DNA of 64,000 bases, taken from Psychrobacter immobilis. GTDB lineage: Bacteria; Pseudomonadota; Gammaproteobacteria; Pseudomonadales; Moraxellaceae. A program made the position numbers and the translations under genes. The DNA lies in contig NZ_CAJGZV010000002.1 of NCBI RefSeq assembly GCF_904846065.1, positions 35,226-99,225 of the forward strand, written 5' to 3'. Of the stretch, positions 16,847-25,895 are shown piece after piece; positions within the stretch are counted from its first letter, which is position 1; every line of letters starts with the position of its first letter. Under the pieces are notes generated by a model. The model saw only the letters and a list, made by a program, of their open reading frames with translations, did no database searches and was not told where the DNA came from.

Positions 16847-19645
16847 CTAGCCTGCTTCTTTGCTCTCGCTTGCCAATTGACGTAGTACATAGTGCAACAC
16901 GCCACCATGACGCACGTACTCGCGCTCTTTTGGCGTCTGGAGCATGACATTGACATCAAAGCTCTCAGACGAACCATCGGCACGCGTAGCCGTAACTTTG
17001 GCGGTCTTGCTCTCGCCATTATCTAGACCTGTGATGCTAAGCACTTCAGAGCCGTCTAGATTATAAGTTTCTGCATTTTCACCGTCTTTAAAGGTTAATG
17101 GCAACACACCCATACCGACGAGGTTTGAGCGGTGAATACGTTCGAACGAACTGGTCAATACTGCTTTTACGCCAAGCAAAATCGTACCTTTCGCTGCCCA
17201 GTCACGACTAGATCCAGAGCCATATTCTGCACCGCCAAGTACCACGAGCGGACGCTTATCTTCTTTATACTTCATTGCCGCATCATAGATGGCCATTTCT
17301 TCGCCGTCTTGTAGAGTGGCGCTATCGCCGTTGAAGTAATAAGTATAGCCGCCCTCTTTGCCAGCCATCATGGTATTTTTGATACGGATATTGGCGAAAG
17401 TACCACGCGTCATGACCGCATCATTACCACGGCGTGAGCCATAGCTATTGAAGTCGGCTTGCATCACACCGCGCTCTTGCAAGTACTTACCTGCTGGCGA
17501 ATCTGGATCGATATTACCGGCTGGTGAGATATGGTCAGTGGTGATTGAATCACCGAACAACCCTAAGATGCGTGCGCCTTCGATATCAGGAATACCTTCT
17601 GGCTCCATGGTCATACCATCAAAGAACGGTGGGTTTTTAATATAAGTAGACGCTTCGCTCCACGGATACAACTGGCTATCGGCTGAGCTAATGGCGTTCC
17701 ATGCGGCACTACCGTCAAACACTTCACCATAGTTTTTGCGGAACATATCCGCATCGATATTATTAGCAATCAGCTCATTGATCTCATCTGACGTTGGCCA
17801 AATATCTTTTAAGAAGACATCTTTGCCATCTTGATCTTGTCCTAACGGCTGCGTCGTTAAGTCAATATCAACCGTACCTGCCAGCGCATAAGCCACTACC
17901 AATGGTGGTGACGCCAAATAACTGGCTTTTACGTGCGAGTGGATACGACCTTCAAAGTTACGGTTACCTGACAACACGGCAGCAGCGACTAAGTCTTTTT
18001 CTTCGATACCTTTTTCAATCGACTCTAAGAGCGGTCCTGAGTTACCGATACACGTGGTACAACCATAACCCACTAAATAGAAGCCTGTTTTTTCAAGCTC
18101 GTCCATTAACTTAGATTTTTCAAGATAATCGGTGACGACTTTCGAACCGGGAGCTAATGAAGTTTTGACCCAAGGCTTGGCTTTTAGACCTTTTGCAGCG
18201 GCTTTTTTCGCCACCAAACCCGCACCAATCATCACCGCAGGGTTTGAGGTATTGGTACATGAGGTAATCGCTGCGATAACGACAGAACCATCACGCAATT
18301 TATGGCTCTTATCATCGATATTGACGTCAGAGAAAACATTAGGCTTAGCATAGAGTCTATCCGCTTGCTCTTGCTCGCCGCCTTCTTCATCAAAGCGTAC
18401 CTTGCCTTCGACTTCTGACTTGCGGTCTTTGGTCATTTTTTCTAAAGTTTCGCCAAATTTTTCGTGCATATCAGATAGATTGATACGCTGCTGTGGCAAG
18501 TTCGGACCGGCAAGTGCGGGCTGTACCGATGATAAATCAAGCTCTAATTTACTTGAATAAGTCGCCGCTGGGGTATCGGCATCGTGCCATAAGCCTTGCG
18601 CCTTGGCATACTTTTCAACCAATTCAATCTGACTTTCTTCACGACCTGATAGACGCAAATAATCAATCGCCATTTGGTCAATCGGGAAAATACCACAGGT
18701 TGCCCCATATTCTGGTGACATATTGGCAATCGTCGCCCTATCTGCCAGTGGCATACTGTGTAAGCCTTCGCCATAAAACTCGACGAATTTACCAACCACA
18801 CCATGCGCACGTAGCATTTCAACCACACGCAATACCAAATCCGTCGCAGTAACGCCTTCGGTCAATTTACCTTTTAGCTCAAAGCCGACCACTTGTGGAA
18901 TCAGCATTGATGACGGTTGACCAAGCATTGCCGCTTCCGCTTCAATACCGCCGACACCCCAACCAAGCACGCCAATACCATTAATCATCGTCGTGTGACT
19001 GTCAGTACCAAATACCGTATCAGGATAAGCCGTCAACTCGCTTTTACCATCAACATTGACATCAGCAGCCATTACAACACGAGCTAAGTATTCAAGGTTA
19101 ACTTGATGCACAATACCCGTCGCTGGTGGTACGACCACAAAGTTTTTAAACGCATTACGACCCCAATGCAGGAATTCATAACGTTCATTGTTACGTTTAA
19201 ATTCAATTTTTTCGTTCAAGTCTAGTGCATCTTCTCGGCCATAAGCATCGACTTGTACAGAGTGATCGACAACCAATTCACTTGGGATAAAGGGGTTAAT
19301 TTGCTCAGCTTTACCGCCAAGCTCAACCACGGCATCACGCATGGCTGCCAAATCGACAACTGACGGCACACCAGTAAAGTCTTGCAGGACTACACGCGCT
19401 GGCATAAAGGCAATCTCTTTTGACGCTTCTGCGCCTGCATCCCAGTTGGCAACGGCTTCGATATGATTTTTGCCGACAGATTGACCATCATCTTCGTTAC
19501 GTAATAGGTTTTCTAAGACGATTTTCATGCAAAATGGCAATTTGCTGATGTGCTCAAAAGTTTCGGTCAGCTTTGGCAAACTGTAATAGGCATGTTCCTT
19601 GCCATCGACCGTAATGGTGTCTTTTACATTAAAAATATCACTCAT
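16847..19645 (-). CDS. acnA: Aconitate hydratase A
   Basis: This enzyme interconverts citrate and isocitrate in the TCA cycle with a [4Fe-4S] cluster. The 932-residue protein belongs to the AcnA/IRP1 type (E. coli AcnA has 891 residues). It has DFTGVPSVVDLAAMRDA and VFGTDSHTTMINGIGVLGWGVGG, and cluster cysteines in AITSCTNTSNP and GYGCTTCIGNSG. The C-terminal swivel domain carries GDSITTDHISPAG, NSYGSRRGND and YGSGSSRDWAAKG. A Lys/Glu-rich insert near residue 400 accounts for much of the extra length. AAGGA precedes the ATG. It stands alone with a terminator. Confidence 0.96.
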   Translation of the reverse strand: MSDIFNVKDTITVDGKEHAYYSLPKLTETFEHISKLPFCMKIVLENLLRNEDDGQSVGKNHIEAVANWDAGAEASKEIAFMPARVVLQDFTGVPSVVDLAAMRDAVVELGGKAEQINPFIPSELVVDHSVQVDAYGREDALDLNEKIEFKRNNERYEFLHWGRNAFKNFVVVPPATGIVHQVNLEYLARVVMAADVNVDGKSELTAYPDTVFGTDSHTTMINGIGVLGWGVGGIEAEAAMLGQPSSMLIPQVVGFELKGKLTEGVTATDLVLRVVEMLRAHGVVGKFVEFYGEGLHSMPLADRATIANMSPEYGATCGIFPIDQMAIDYLRLSGREESQIELVEKYAKAQGLWHDADTPAATYSSKLELDLSSVQPALAGPNLPQQRINLSDMHEKFGETLEKMTKDRKSEVEGKVRFDEEGGEQEQADRLYAKPNVFSDVNIDDKSHKLRDGSVVIAAITSCTNTSNPAVMIGAGLVAKKAAAKGLKAKPWVKTSLAPGSKVVTDYLEKSKLMDELEKTGFYLVGYGCTTCIGNSGPLLESIEKGIEEKDLVAAAVLSGNRNFEGRIHSHVKASYLASPPLVVAYALAGTVDIDLTTQPLGQDQDGKDVFLKDIWPTSDEINELIANNIDADMFRKNYGEVFDGSAAWNAISSADSQLYPWSEASTYIKNPPFFDGMTMEPEGIPDIEGARILGLFGDSITTDHISPAGNIDPDSPAGKYLQERGVMQADFNSYGSRRGNDAVMTRGTFANIRIKNTMMAGKEGGYTYYFNGDSATLQDGEEMAIYDAAMKYKEDKRPLVVLGGAEYGSGSSRDWAAKGTILLGVKAVLTSSFERIHRSNLVGMGVLPLTFKDGENAETYNLDGSEVLSITGLDNGESKTAKVTATRADGSSESFDVNVMLQTPKEREYVRHGGVLHYVLRQLASESKEAG

Positions 19646-20105
19646 GGTAGCTTCCTTATCGTTGTTATAGATCCTAAGCCCAAACGGTTATAGGTTTATG
19701 CTGAGGATTGGTGGCTAGATAGATGATTGTACGAGTTGTATTCAAAATCATTATTATTTGACACAATAGAATATAAAGTTGAGTTAACAAAATAGCTAAG
19801 CGACTCTTTAGGACTTAACAATAACGCTCTTTTACCATAACAAAACGGCGGCGCTTTGTTAACGTCTAGACGTTGTCAAATCGTGGCATAATCGTAAACG
19901 TAACAAGGGGTTAACGTTCTATTATTGAGTATCAATATATCTTCCAGAAAAATATTAGAATCAAAGGTAGTGGGTAAACCAGTCGCAGCATACGAGCCTT
20001 ATCTCTTAGACGTTTGGCTGCGCTATGCTATTATGGTGCGCTTTTTTACCGCTAGGCAAACGCCTCGAAACAATCGTTTCGCGCGCTACTTATTGATGAG
20101 TTTTT
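19646..20105. other. Intergenic region acnA / ydjM-like gene
   Basis: This 460-bp gap separates divergent genes. It contains a perfect 14-bp palindrome at 19861 and an extended -10-like element (TGGCATAAT, 19884-19892). Short frames of about 60 codons here have no coding character. Nothing else is recognisable. Confidence 0.5.
19861..19874. promoter_or_regulatory. Perfect 14-bp palindrome, candidate operator
   Basis: AACGTCTAGACGTT is its own reverse complement. It ends 12 bp before the extended -10-like CATAAT (19887-19892), where a repressor would overlap the -35 region. No regulator is encoded nearby, so the assignment is inference. Confidence 0.4.
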
Positions 20106-20822
20106 ATGGCAAATTTTAACACCCACCTGAATGTTGCATTCATGGTCAGTGGTACGCTCAGTTTGACGGTTTATAAAGCGGGATTGATTGATGATTCGGG
20201 GTTTTTAGTTTGCGTGGCGCTTGGCACCATCGGTGGGCTACTTCCTGATTTGGATTCTGATAACTCCACACCGATTAAACTTGGCTTCAATATCACCTCA
20301 TTTATTTTTGCCTTTGGTTTGGTCATGCATTGGCGCAGTGAGCTGAGTTTGCTCGCCCTGATTGCATTATGGCTAGCAGGCTACGGCTTTATGCGTTATG
20401 TGGTTTTCTCTATTTTTACCAACATGACCGTGCATCGCGGCGTGATTCACTCCGTGCCCTATATGGCAATTTTGGGTTTGGGGCTGACTTATTTAAGCTA
20501 CTATGTCTTGCACCTCCCATTAACGGCAAGCTGGTTTTACGGTTTATTTTTATTCGGTGGAGCGCTAGTGCATTTGACATTGGACGAGCTATATAGTGTT
20601 AACTTATCGAATATGAAAATGAAGCGCTCATCAGGGACAGCGATGAAGTTTTATCAGCCTAAAGATAAGTGGTGGTATTTATTGCTATATACACTGCTCG
20701 CCATGTTGGTCTATTTTGCCCCGCCGTTTGATGCGTTTTGGCAGCAGCTGCGCGACCCAGCACCATGGGCACAGCTAAAAGTTGGCATATTGCCAGAACT
20801 GATAAAAAGCATGCTGCGATAA
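20106..20822 (+). CDS. YdjM-like membrane-bound metal-dependent hydrolase
   Basis: This 238-residue integral membrane protein of the DUF457/YdjM family has about five or six hydrophobic segments. Conserved polar residues lie at HLNVAF near the start, LLPDLDSD (about 55-62), HRGVIHSVP (about 118-126) and ALVHLTLDELYS. Together they form the family's putative metal site. The biochemical substrate of the family is not established. The next gene, ychJ-like, starts 45 nt downstream on the same strand. Confidence 0.82.
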   Translation: MANFNTHLNVAFMVSGTLSLTVYKAGLIDDSGFLVCVALGTIGGLLPDLDSDNSTPIKLGFNITSFIFAFGLVMHWRSELSLLALIALWLAGYGFMRYVVFSIFTNMTVHRGVIHSVPYMAILGLGLTYLSYYVLHLPLTASWFYGLFLFGGALVHLTLDELYSVNLSNMKMKRSSGTAMKFYQPKDKWWYLLLYTLLAMLVYFAPPFDAFWQQLRDPAPWAQLKVGILPELIKSMLR

Positions 20823-20867
20823 AGATACGGTAAAGCAGTAAAATCCAAACGAAAATGAGAATGAAAC

Positions 20868-21458
20868 ATGCAACCTAATCTACACGTTTGCCCTTGCCAA
20901 ATTCATCCATCATCAAGCGCTATCAGCTCACCACTACTGTATAAAGATTGCTGTCAGCCTTATCATGAGGCTGTTTATAATGATGCTCTTTATAATGGTG
21001 AGGTTGGCAAAGCAGAGGGTATAAAAGCGGAGACAGCCGAACGTCTCATGCGCACGCGCTATAGTGCCTTTGTGTTGATTAAGCCAGACTATATCGTCAA
21101 GACTACGCTACCCGCGCAGCAAGACTTGCTTGATATTAACGCGATTGAATCGTGGGCAAAAGAGACGAATTGGGCAGGACTAGCAATCGTAGCGCATACG
21201 CCAAAGCTAGGCAAACGCCATGCGAAGGTTGAGTTTAAGGCTTATTTCAAGCCAACTAATAATGCAAGTAATTTAGAAGAGAAAGTGCAGGCGCATCATG
21301 AATTGTCTGCCTTTGTGAGAGTAAAAGACAAAGTTAATAACGATGCGCGCTGGTACTTTTTAGATCCGACGGTTGCGATGACTGTCAGCCAAAAGCAACC
21401 GTGTATTTGTGCGTCGGGTGAGAAGTTTAAGCGGTGTTGTGGGGTTTATTTGGGTTAG
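20868..21458 (+). CDS. YchJ family protein with SEC-C motifs
   Basis: This 196-residue protein has a Cys-rich motif at each end. The N-terminal one is CPCQ followed by KDCCQPYH. The C-terminal SEC-C is CICASGEKFKRCCG, a predicted zinc-binding element like that of SecA. The middle is an NTF2-like YchJ domain with LMRTRYSAF (about 62-70) and WAGLAIVAH. E. coli YchJ has 152 residues; this one has an extra loop between the first Cys motif and the domain. Function of the family is not known. Confidence 0.85.
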   Translation: MQPNLHVCPCQIHPSSSAISSPLLYKDCCQPYHEAVYNDALYNGEVGKAEGIKAETAERLMRTRYSAFVLIKPDYIVKTTLPAQQDLLDINAIESWAKETNWAGLAIVAHTPKLGKRHAKVEFKAYFKPTNNASNLEEKVQAHHELSAFVRVKDKVNNDARWYFLDPTVAMTVSQKQPCICASGEKFKRCCGVYLG

Positions 21459-21610
21459 TTTCTCTCTCAATTTTTGGTGTTTCTCTCTCAAATTACTAGT
21501 TTACTTATAATTATTCGTTTTATAAAAGCTATATATATCAAACCCTTAAAAACACTACCGCTCTTTCTCTCTCTCATTTGGGCCTTTTCTCTCTCAAACC
21601 TCTCTCAATT
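21459..21610. repeat. Cluster of five TTTGAGAGAGAAA-like motifs
   Basis: The plus strand shows TTTCTCTCTCAA-type units at about 21459, 21480, 21564, 21585 and 21599. Spacing is irregular (21, 84, 21 and 14 bp). They fill the gap just downstream of the convergent ychJ-like and AlbA_2-type genes. There are no spacers or arms of CRISPR type. Confidence 0.6.
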
Positions 21611-21622
21611 AAAATGCTTCTA

Positions 21623-23281
21623 TCACTTCATAACCCACTTAGAGTACCGACCCACCCCAACGTTTTCTATTTTTTCTATTTTTCTAAGTTTAGTTAATAA
21701 ATGACCTATTTTAGTGATTTTCTGTTTTTCATCAAGAACTTCACTAAGTGTTGGTATTAGCAAACTGTCGATATCAGGCCTTGTAGCACATTCATATTTG
21801 TCTATATAGTCTAAAATAAGTTGCATATAAAAAGTATCATCTTGAATTCTATTACGTATGTATTTAGCTTTTTTGTTAGTGGCTTCTGCTACTGATGATG
21901 ATACATAGTAGTTCGGTCTTCGTCCCTCGATAAGGTTCTTCCGTTGTAACTCTCTAGCCATACCCTTAGAAATATTCTGACCTTTTTGAACTCTATCTAA
22001 AGCTATAATCTCCATTATTGATAAATCTGTGTTTTTAATTAATAACTTGCTATATGCAGGGTCTACAACATCACCATATATAATTAACTTAACAGCCTGT
22101 GGCATAGTCAAATCGTAATCAGGTAACGGCAGATAGCGCTTCGCTTGTTTTTCGTACATTTCATGGATTCCATAACCCATCGTGTCAATCATATTGAGCT
22201 GAACCATAGCTTGCGCAAGCTTATAATTACGATACTTTTTTGGTCTTCTCTCTTCTGTTACATAATCCACAGGTTTGCCTTCGAAAAAGCTTCCTTCACT
22301 TTCAAAGATTAAACGATCTATTTTTTCAGACACGATAATTCTAGAGTTTTTAGTATAGTCCTGATGGGCTATACAGTTATGCAAAGCTTCTAAAACGACA
22401 CGTTGATTATATTTATCGATTTCAACAGGAATGAGCTCATCATCAGGTAAAATTCGTATTTGGAAGTTACGTATCTTCTGGTATAGCTGTGTTGATGTTA
22501 ATAAAAAAGGTGGATAGAAGTGTTCGTAAGCTCTTTCTTCCGCTTCTAAGCTCCATACCATAGCCGCAGGGTGCGGTGAAAGAAATCTAGCTGACTCTGG
22601 TTTTCCAAGAAGTAAAAGTGTAGATCTAGTAATTTTGCCATTTTCAGTTAATCTAGCTTTGTTTAGAAAATCTAAATCGTCTAGCTCAAGCACTGTTTCA
22701 TTTTCAAGCCTTTGACCCATTTTTCTAGCAAAACCTTGCTTTGCTTTATTTAATGCATCGGGATCTAGGTCATTTATAGTCGCTTCTGATACTATTTGTG
22801 CTGACCAATCTATCCATTTTTCTTGTTGATTAATCTCATTTAACTTATCCAATCCTAGTGCTACCAAGCTTTCACCAGCTCTAGCGTAGTAATGCCCGTT
22901 GTAAGATATTGGCGAACCTTTAGGTGCTGCTGGAATTTGAAACATAACAACACCCCCTTTAGGATGTTGCAATTCAAAAATATTTCTAAATGTAATTGTT
23001 GGTTGCGTATCTTGAGAAATCTGCTGACTCACTGCTTGTATACGTTCAGAACTCTTAGCTTTGTAGTCTGTGCCAATAACTTGTCGGGTTTTATCATCAA
23101 TACCAAATACTAGCCAGCCAAAACTTTGCCCTCGCAAATTGGCTTCGTTAGATATAGCTGAGAAATACTTCCCGATATCAGATAAAGAGAACTCTCTTTT
23201 ACCGCGCTTAAATTCGACAACTTCATTTTCCCAACATTCAATAAGAGTATCGAGTAACTCTAAAAGCTCATCATGGTTCAT
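21623..23281 (-). CDS. AlbA_2/Schlafen-type putative ATP-binding protein
   Basis: This 552-residue protein starts with an AlbA_2 (Schlafen-like, formerly divergent AAA_4) domain at about 10-150. Its landmarks are EVVEFKRGKREFSLSDIGKYFSA, FGWLVFGIDDKTRQVIG, and PISYNGHYYARAGESLVAL. A HATPase_c_4-like region (about 290-370: HNCIAHQDYTKNSRIIVSE, then YRNYKLAQAMVQL) and a winged-helix-type C-terminus follow. Such proteins are often annotated as transcriptional regulators or DNA-binding proteins, and some occur in defence loci. The base composition is more AT-rich than its neighbours, suggesting transfer. It ends 8 nt before the amidotransferase stop side and may be its own unit. Substrate unknown. 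Confidence 0.82.
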   Translation of the reverse strand: MNHDELLELLDTLIECWENEVVEFKRGKREFSLSDIGKYFSAISNEANLRGQSFGWLVFGIDDKTRQVIGTDYKAKSSERIQAVSQQISQDTQPTITFRNIFELQHPKGGVVMFQIPAAPKGSPISYNGHYYARAGESLVALGLDKLNEINQQEKWIDWSAQIVSEATINDLDPDALNKAKQGFARKMGQRLENETVLELDDLDFLNKARLTENGKITRSTLLLLGKPESARFLSPHPAAMVWSLEAEERAYEHFYPPFLLTSTQLYQKIRNFQIRILPDDELIPVEIDKYNQRVVLEALHNCIAHQDYTKNSRIIVSEKIDRLIFESEGSFFEGKPVDYVTEERRPKKYRNYKLAQAMVQLNMIDTMGYGIHEMYEKQAKRYLPLPDYDLTMPQAVKLIIYGDVVDPAYSKLLIKNTDLSIMEIIALDRVQKGQNISKGMARELQRKNLIEGRRPNYYVSSSVAEATNKKAKYIRNRIQDDTFYMQLILDYIDKYECATRPDIDSLLIPTLSEVLDEKQKITKIGHLLTKLRKIEKIENVGVGRYSKWVMK

Positions 23282-23289
23282 ATCACCCC

Positions 23290-24186
23290 CTAAACACTCG
23301 CCCCAACCGCTCGTGCCACCGCAATGCCTTCATCAATCGTCAAAAATTTTCGCTGGCTTGGGCTGTCTCTATAAATAACATCACCATCTTGGAATATTAA
23401 GCACTCATTGACGGCCAACTGCTGCCATTTCTCATTTTCAGTGAGCGGAACAGTGACTAAGATAGTCACTTTATCCGTATCTGTCGTCACATCGCCAAAG
23501 TTAATGGCTAAATCATCATCTGCCAATTTCGCCTCGCCAAATGGTGCTTGACGCGTGAGATAAAACAATAAACTCCCCGCATAAGCCAATTGCCAGCTAC
23601 CGTTTGATATCAAGCAGTTAAACAAGCCATTGGCGGATAAATAACGACATTGGGTGGTCAAAAATTTAAACAGCGTTTGGTCATCAGGGCGAGTTTTAAA
23701 GCTGCTTTTTAGGCGATTAACAAGGTAGCAAAACGCCATTTCAGAATCAGTTGAACCAACTGGCTGGCAATGTGAGGCGTTGCCGTTGTCTTGCAAGCGC
23801 TGACAGCGTTTGATAAATTCGCTATTCATTTGCCCATTGTGCGCAAACACCCACTGCTCGCCCCACACTTCACGGACAAAGGGATGGGTGTTTGCCAAAC
23901 AATTCTGCCCTTGGGTCGCTTTACGGATATGGGCAATGACGTTCATGGCTTTAATCGGATAATTATTGACCAAATCAGCAACGGGTGATAAATGACTTGG
24001 TTTATTATCATGGAAAAGACGCAAACCAGTTGAAGCATTCTCTGAGTCGCACTCACTACGCTCAAAAAACGCAATACCAAAGCCATCTTCATGACTATCG
24101 GTCATGCCGCCGCGACGACGAAACCCTGCAAAGCTAAAACCAATATCGGTTGGGGTATTACAGTTCATTCCTAGGAGTTGACACAT
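23290..24186 (-). CDS. Class II glutamine amidotransferase (YafJ-like)
   Basis: This 298-residue Ntn-hydrolase of the GATase_6/YafJ type would release ammonia from glutamine. Cys2 (MCQLLGMN) is the expected N-terminal nucleophile after removal of Met. RRRGG, HEDGFGIAFF, VIAHIRKAT, NTHPF and FAHNGQ are the family's glutamine-site blocks. No synthetase domain is attached and the acceptor is unknown. The ATG directly follows the DUF2007 gene stop (0-nt gap), so the two are probably coupled. Confidence 0.9.
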   Translation of the reverse strand: MCQLLGMNCNTPTDIGFSFAGFRRRGGMTDSHEDGFGIAFFERSECDSENASTGLRLFHDNKPSHLSPVADLVNNYPIKAMNVIAHIRKATQGQNCLANTHPFVREVWGEQWVFAHNGQMNSEFIKRCQRLQDNGNASHCQPVGSTDSEMAFCYLVNRLKSSFKTRPDDQTLFKFLTTQCRYLSANGLFNCLISNGSWQLAYAGSLLFYLTRQAPFGEAKLADDDLAINFGDVTTDTDKVTILVTVPLTENEKWQQLAVNECLIFQDGDVIYRDSPSQRKFLTIDEGIAVARAVGASV

Positions 24187-24498
24187 TTATACTTCACCGC
24201 CGTTATTGTCGTCTTGTGCAGGATTTAAAGTAGGGTTAATTTTGGCTGCAGACGTTTCATCAAACACCTCATAAGGCGTTGCCCCATCGGTGTCAATATT
24301 TGCCAAAATGCGCTGTGCATGCGCCAAATCAGTATCCTGTACCCACAGCACAATCCCAGAATTCATACCGGGCATCGCACTCAGCGGTTGCAGAGAAACG
24401 GTAATACCATTGTTACGAAGCAGATTGGCATGCAGTTCACCTTGCATATTGGTGTCGTAGCGTGCCAGCTTGTGCCAGTTATCAACTTGATCGGTCAT
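24187..24498 (-). CDS. Small DUF2007-like protein
   Basis: This 103-residue soluble protein has the DUF2007 pattern: KLARYDTNMQGELHANLLRNNGITVSLQPLS near the start, GIVLWVQDTDLAHAQRIL in the middle, and an acidic, Asn-rich tail. The family is annotated as a putative signal-transducing domain, without proven function. It is translated immediately before the class II amidotransferase and may modulate or partner it; this is inference from context. Confidence 0.75.
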   Translation of the reverse strand: MTDQVDNWHKLARYDTNMQGELHANLLRNNGITVSLQPLSAMPGMNSGIVLWVQDTDLAHAQRILANIDTDGATPYEVFDETSAAKINPTLNPAQDDNNGGEV

Positions 24499-24548
24499 GA
24501 TAAATTCCTTTTAAATATTTATAAATATAACTCGTTGCTATCATTCTA

Positions 24549-25796
24549 TTAGCAACCGAAACCTTGTGACCAATTAATTTGATTTAACGGATAAGCATCA
24601 ATATGGAAACCGTTTGGATAATCTTTAAAGCCAGATTGTGATTTTAATTGCTCAATAGCAGCTTGTGCTTGTTGCTCAGTCGCAAACACACCGATTATCT
24701 TAAAATCTTCGACATCGTTATTTTTATCATCGTCTTTATAACGTGCATGCTCTAGTACAAATACGGTACTTTGCGCTTTTTCAACATGTGACCAATGATA
24801 AGCGGCAAGGCGTTTCATCAGGTCAGGATTTTTGACCATGATGTTATCGCCCGTACGCCCTTCGGTACGGTTGTAGTGAATAACGTTGAGACGTAATAGC
24901 CAAAAAATCACCGCCGCTTTTGCAAGCATCACTGGTAAGGCACGTTTTTCATCTTCACCGAGCATGCGTTTCGACTCATAGCCTTGCAAAAAAGCCGCCA
25001 TTTTACTGCGATCAAAATTCACCGACTCGCCCTGCTCAGCATCGCCCCACGTGGTACAAAAGTCATTAATCGTAATGGCAATATCCATCACATAGTGCTC
25101 GACGCTAACTTCGGTAAAGTCTAACAACCCAGTCAGACGCGCTTCACCTTTTTGGCTATTATTTAACGATAAGTTCCATAGCGTGTTATCAGCAAACATA
25201 TCTAAATGACATAAGCCTTTTGGCAAGCTGGCAAGCGGCAAATCCGTATAAGACTGCCAAATATCACTCATCAATTTGGCTTCGTCAGCTGGCATAAACT
25301 GCATTTCACGATCGCGCACCTCGCTCCATGGGTATAAAGGCACGCCATATTCTTCCGCAGGTTGTAATGCTTGCAATGTCTCATGCAGCATCGCTAAAGC
25401 GGCGCCAATTTCATGACACATCGCTTGTGTGGTTTGCTGTGGATGCGAGCCTGCTAGGCATGGCACTAAGGTAATTGCTTTATTGTCATAGCGTATGACA
25501 TAGCATTTTTCTGCGCTATCAGCGCCTAAATCAAGCAATGCTAACGGCGCAGCGACCGGTAATTTACCGTGCAGTTGATTGAGGATGACGGCCATCTTCT
25601 CGATGTCTTCTGGTGGACGTTCTTCAAATAAGGTAAAGACATAAGAGTGTGCGCCATCTACATCGTCAGTCGTCTGAATAAACCAGTTAGAGTTTTTGAT
25701 ACCTTGGGTAATCGGAATGGCACGCGCGAACGCTACGCCAAAACGGTGGCAAAAAGTGGCAAACTGGTCATCGGTTAACTGGGTATAGACGGACAT
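24549..25796 (-). CDS. thrB: Homoserine kinase (APH fold) with an extra C-terminal domain
   Basis: Residues 1-340 form a choline-kinase/aminoglycoside-phosphotransferase fold of the type II homoserine kinases, which phosphorylate homoserine in threonine synthesis. Evidence is the early ITQGIKNSNWFI loop, the catalytic CHLDMFADNTLW (HxDxxxxN) and the metal-binding LLDFTEVSVEH. About 73 extra residues at the C-terminus (from about 343) look like a separate small domain: VFVLEH, FKIIGVFATEQQAQAAIEQL, GFKDYPNGFHIDAY and NWSQGF. This resembles DUF7336-type domains usually found alone. Bacterial ThrB of this type is about 315-330 residues. The gene is alone on its strand, 50 nt before the DUF2007 gene. 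Confidence 0.85.
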   Translation of the reverse strand: MSVYTQLTDDQFATFCHRFGVAFARAIPITQGIKNSNWFIQTTDDVDGAHSYVFTLFEERPPEDIEKMAVILNQLHGKLPVAAPLALLDLGADSAEKCYVIRYDNKAITLVPCLAGSHPQQTTQAMCHEIGAALAMLHETLQALQPAEEYGVPLYPWSEVRDREMQFMPADEAKLMSDIWQSYTDLPLASLPKGLCHLDMFADNTLWNLSLNNSQKGEARLTGLLDFTEVSVEHYVMDIAITINDFCTTWGDAEQGESVNFDRSKMAAFLQGYESKRMLGEDEKRALPVMLAKAAVIFWLLRLNVIHYNRTEGRTGDNIMVKNPDLMKRLAAYHWSHVEKAQSTVFVLEHARYKDDDKNNDVEDFKIIGVFATEQQAQAAIEQLKSQSGFKDYPNGFHIDAYPLNQINWSQGFGC

Positions 25797-25895
25797 GACA
25801 TCTCACTTATCGTAATTAAAGAATAAATAAAAGTATATTTTAGCTTATTATAACTAAATTCAACCTGCATTGGCTTCTAAGGAAGGTGGATTTAA

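Noticed and set aside
19925..20119. 64-codon frame before the ydjM-like gene
   Set aside because: No Shine-Dalgarno, no coding bias, and it overlaps the start of the real gene.
21459..21610. CRISPR array
   Set aside because: The repeats are about 13 bp, irregularly spaced, and no cas genes are present.
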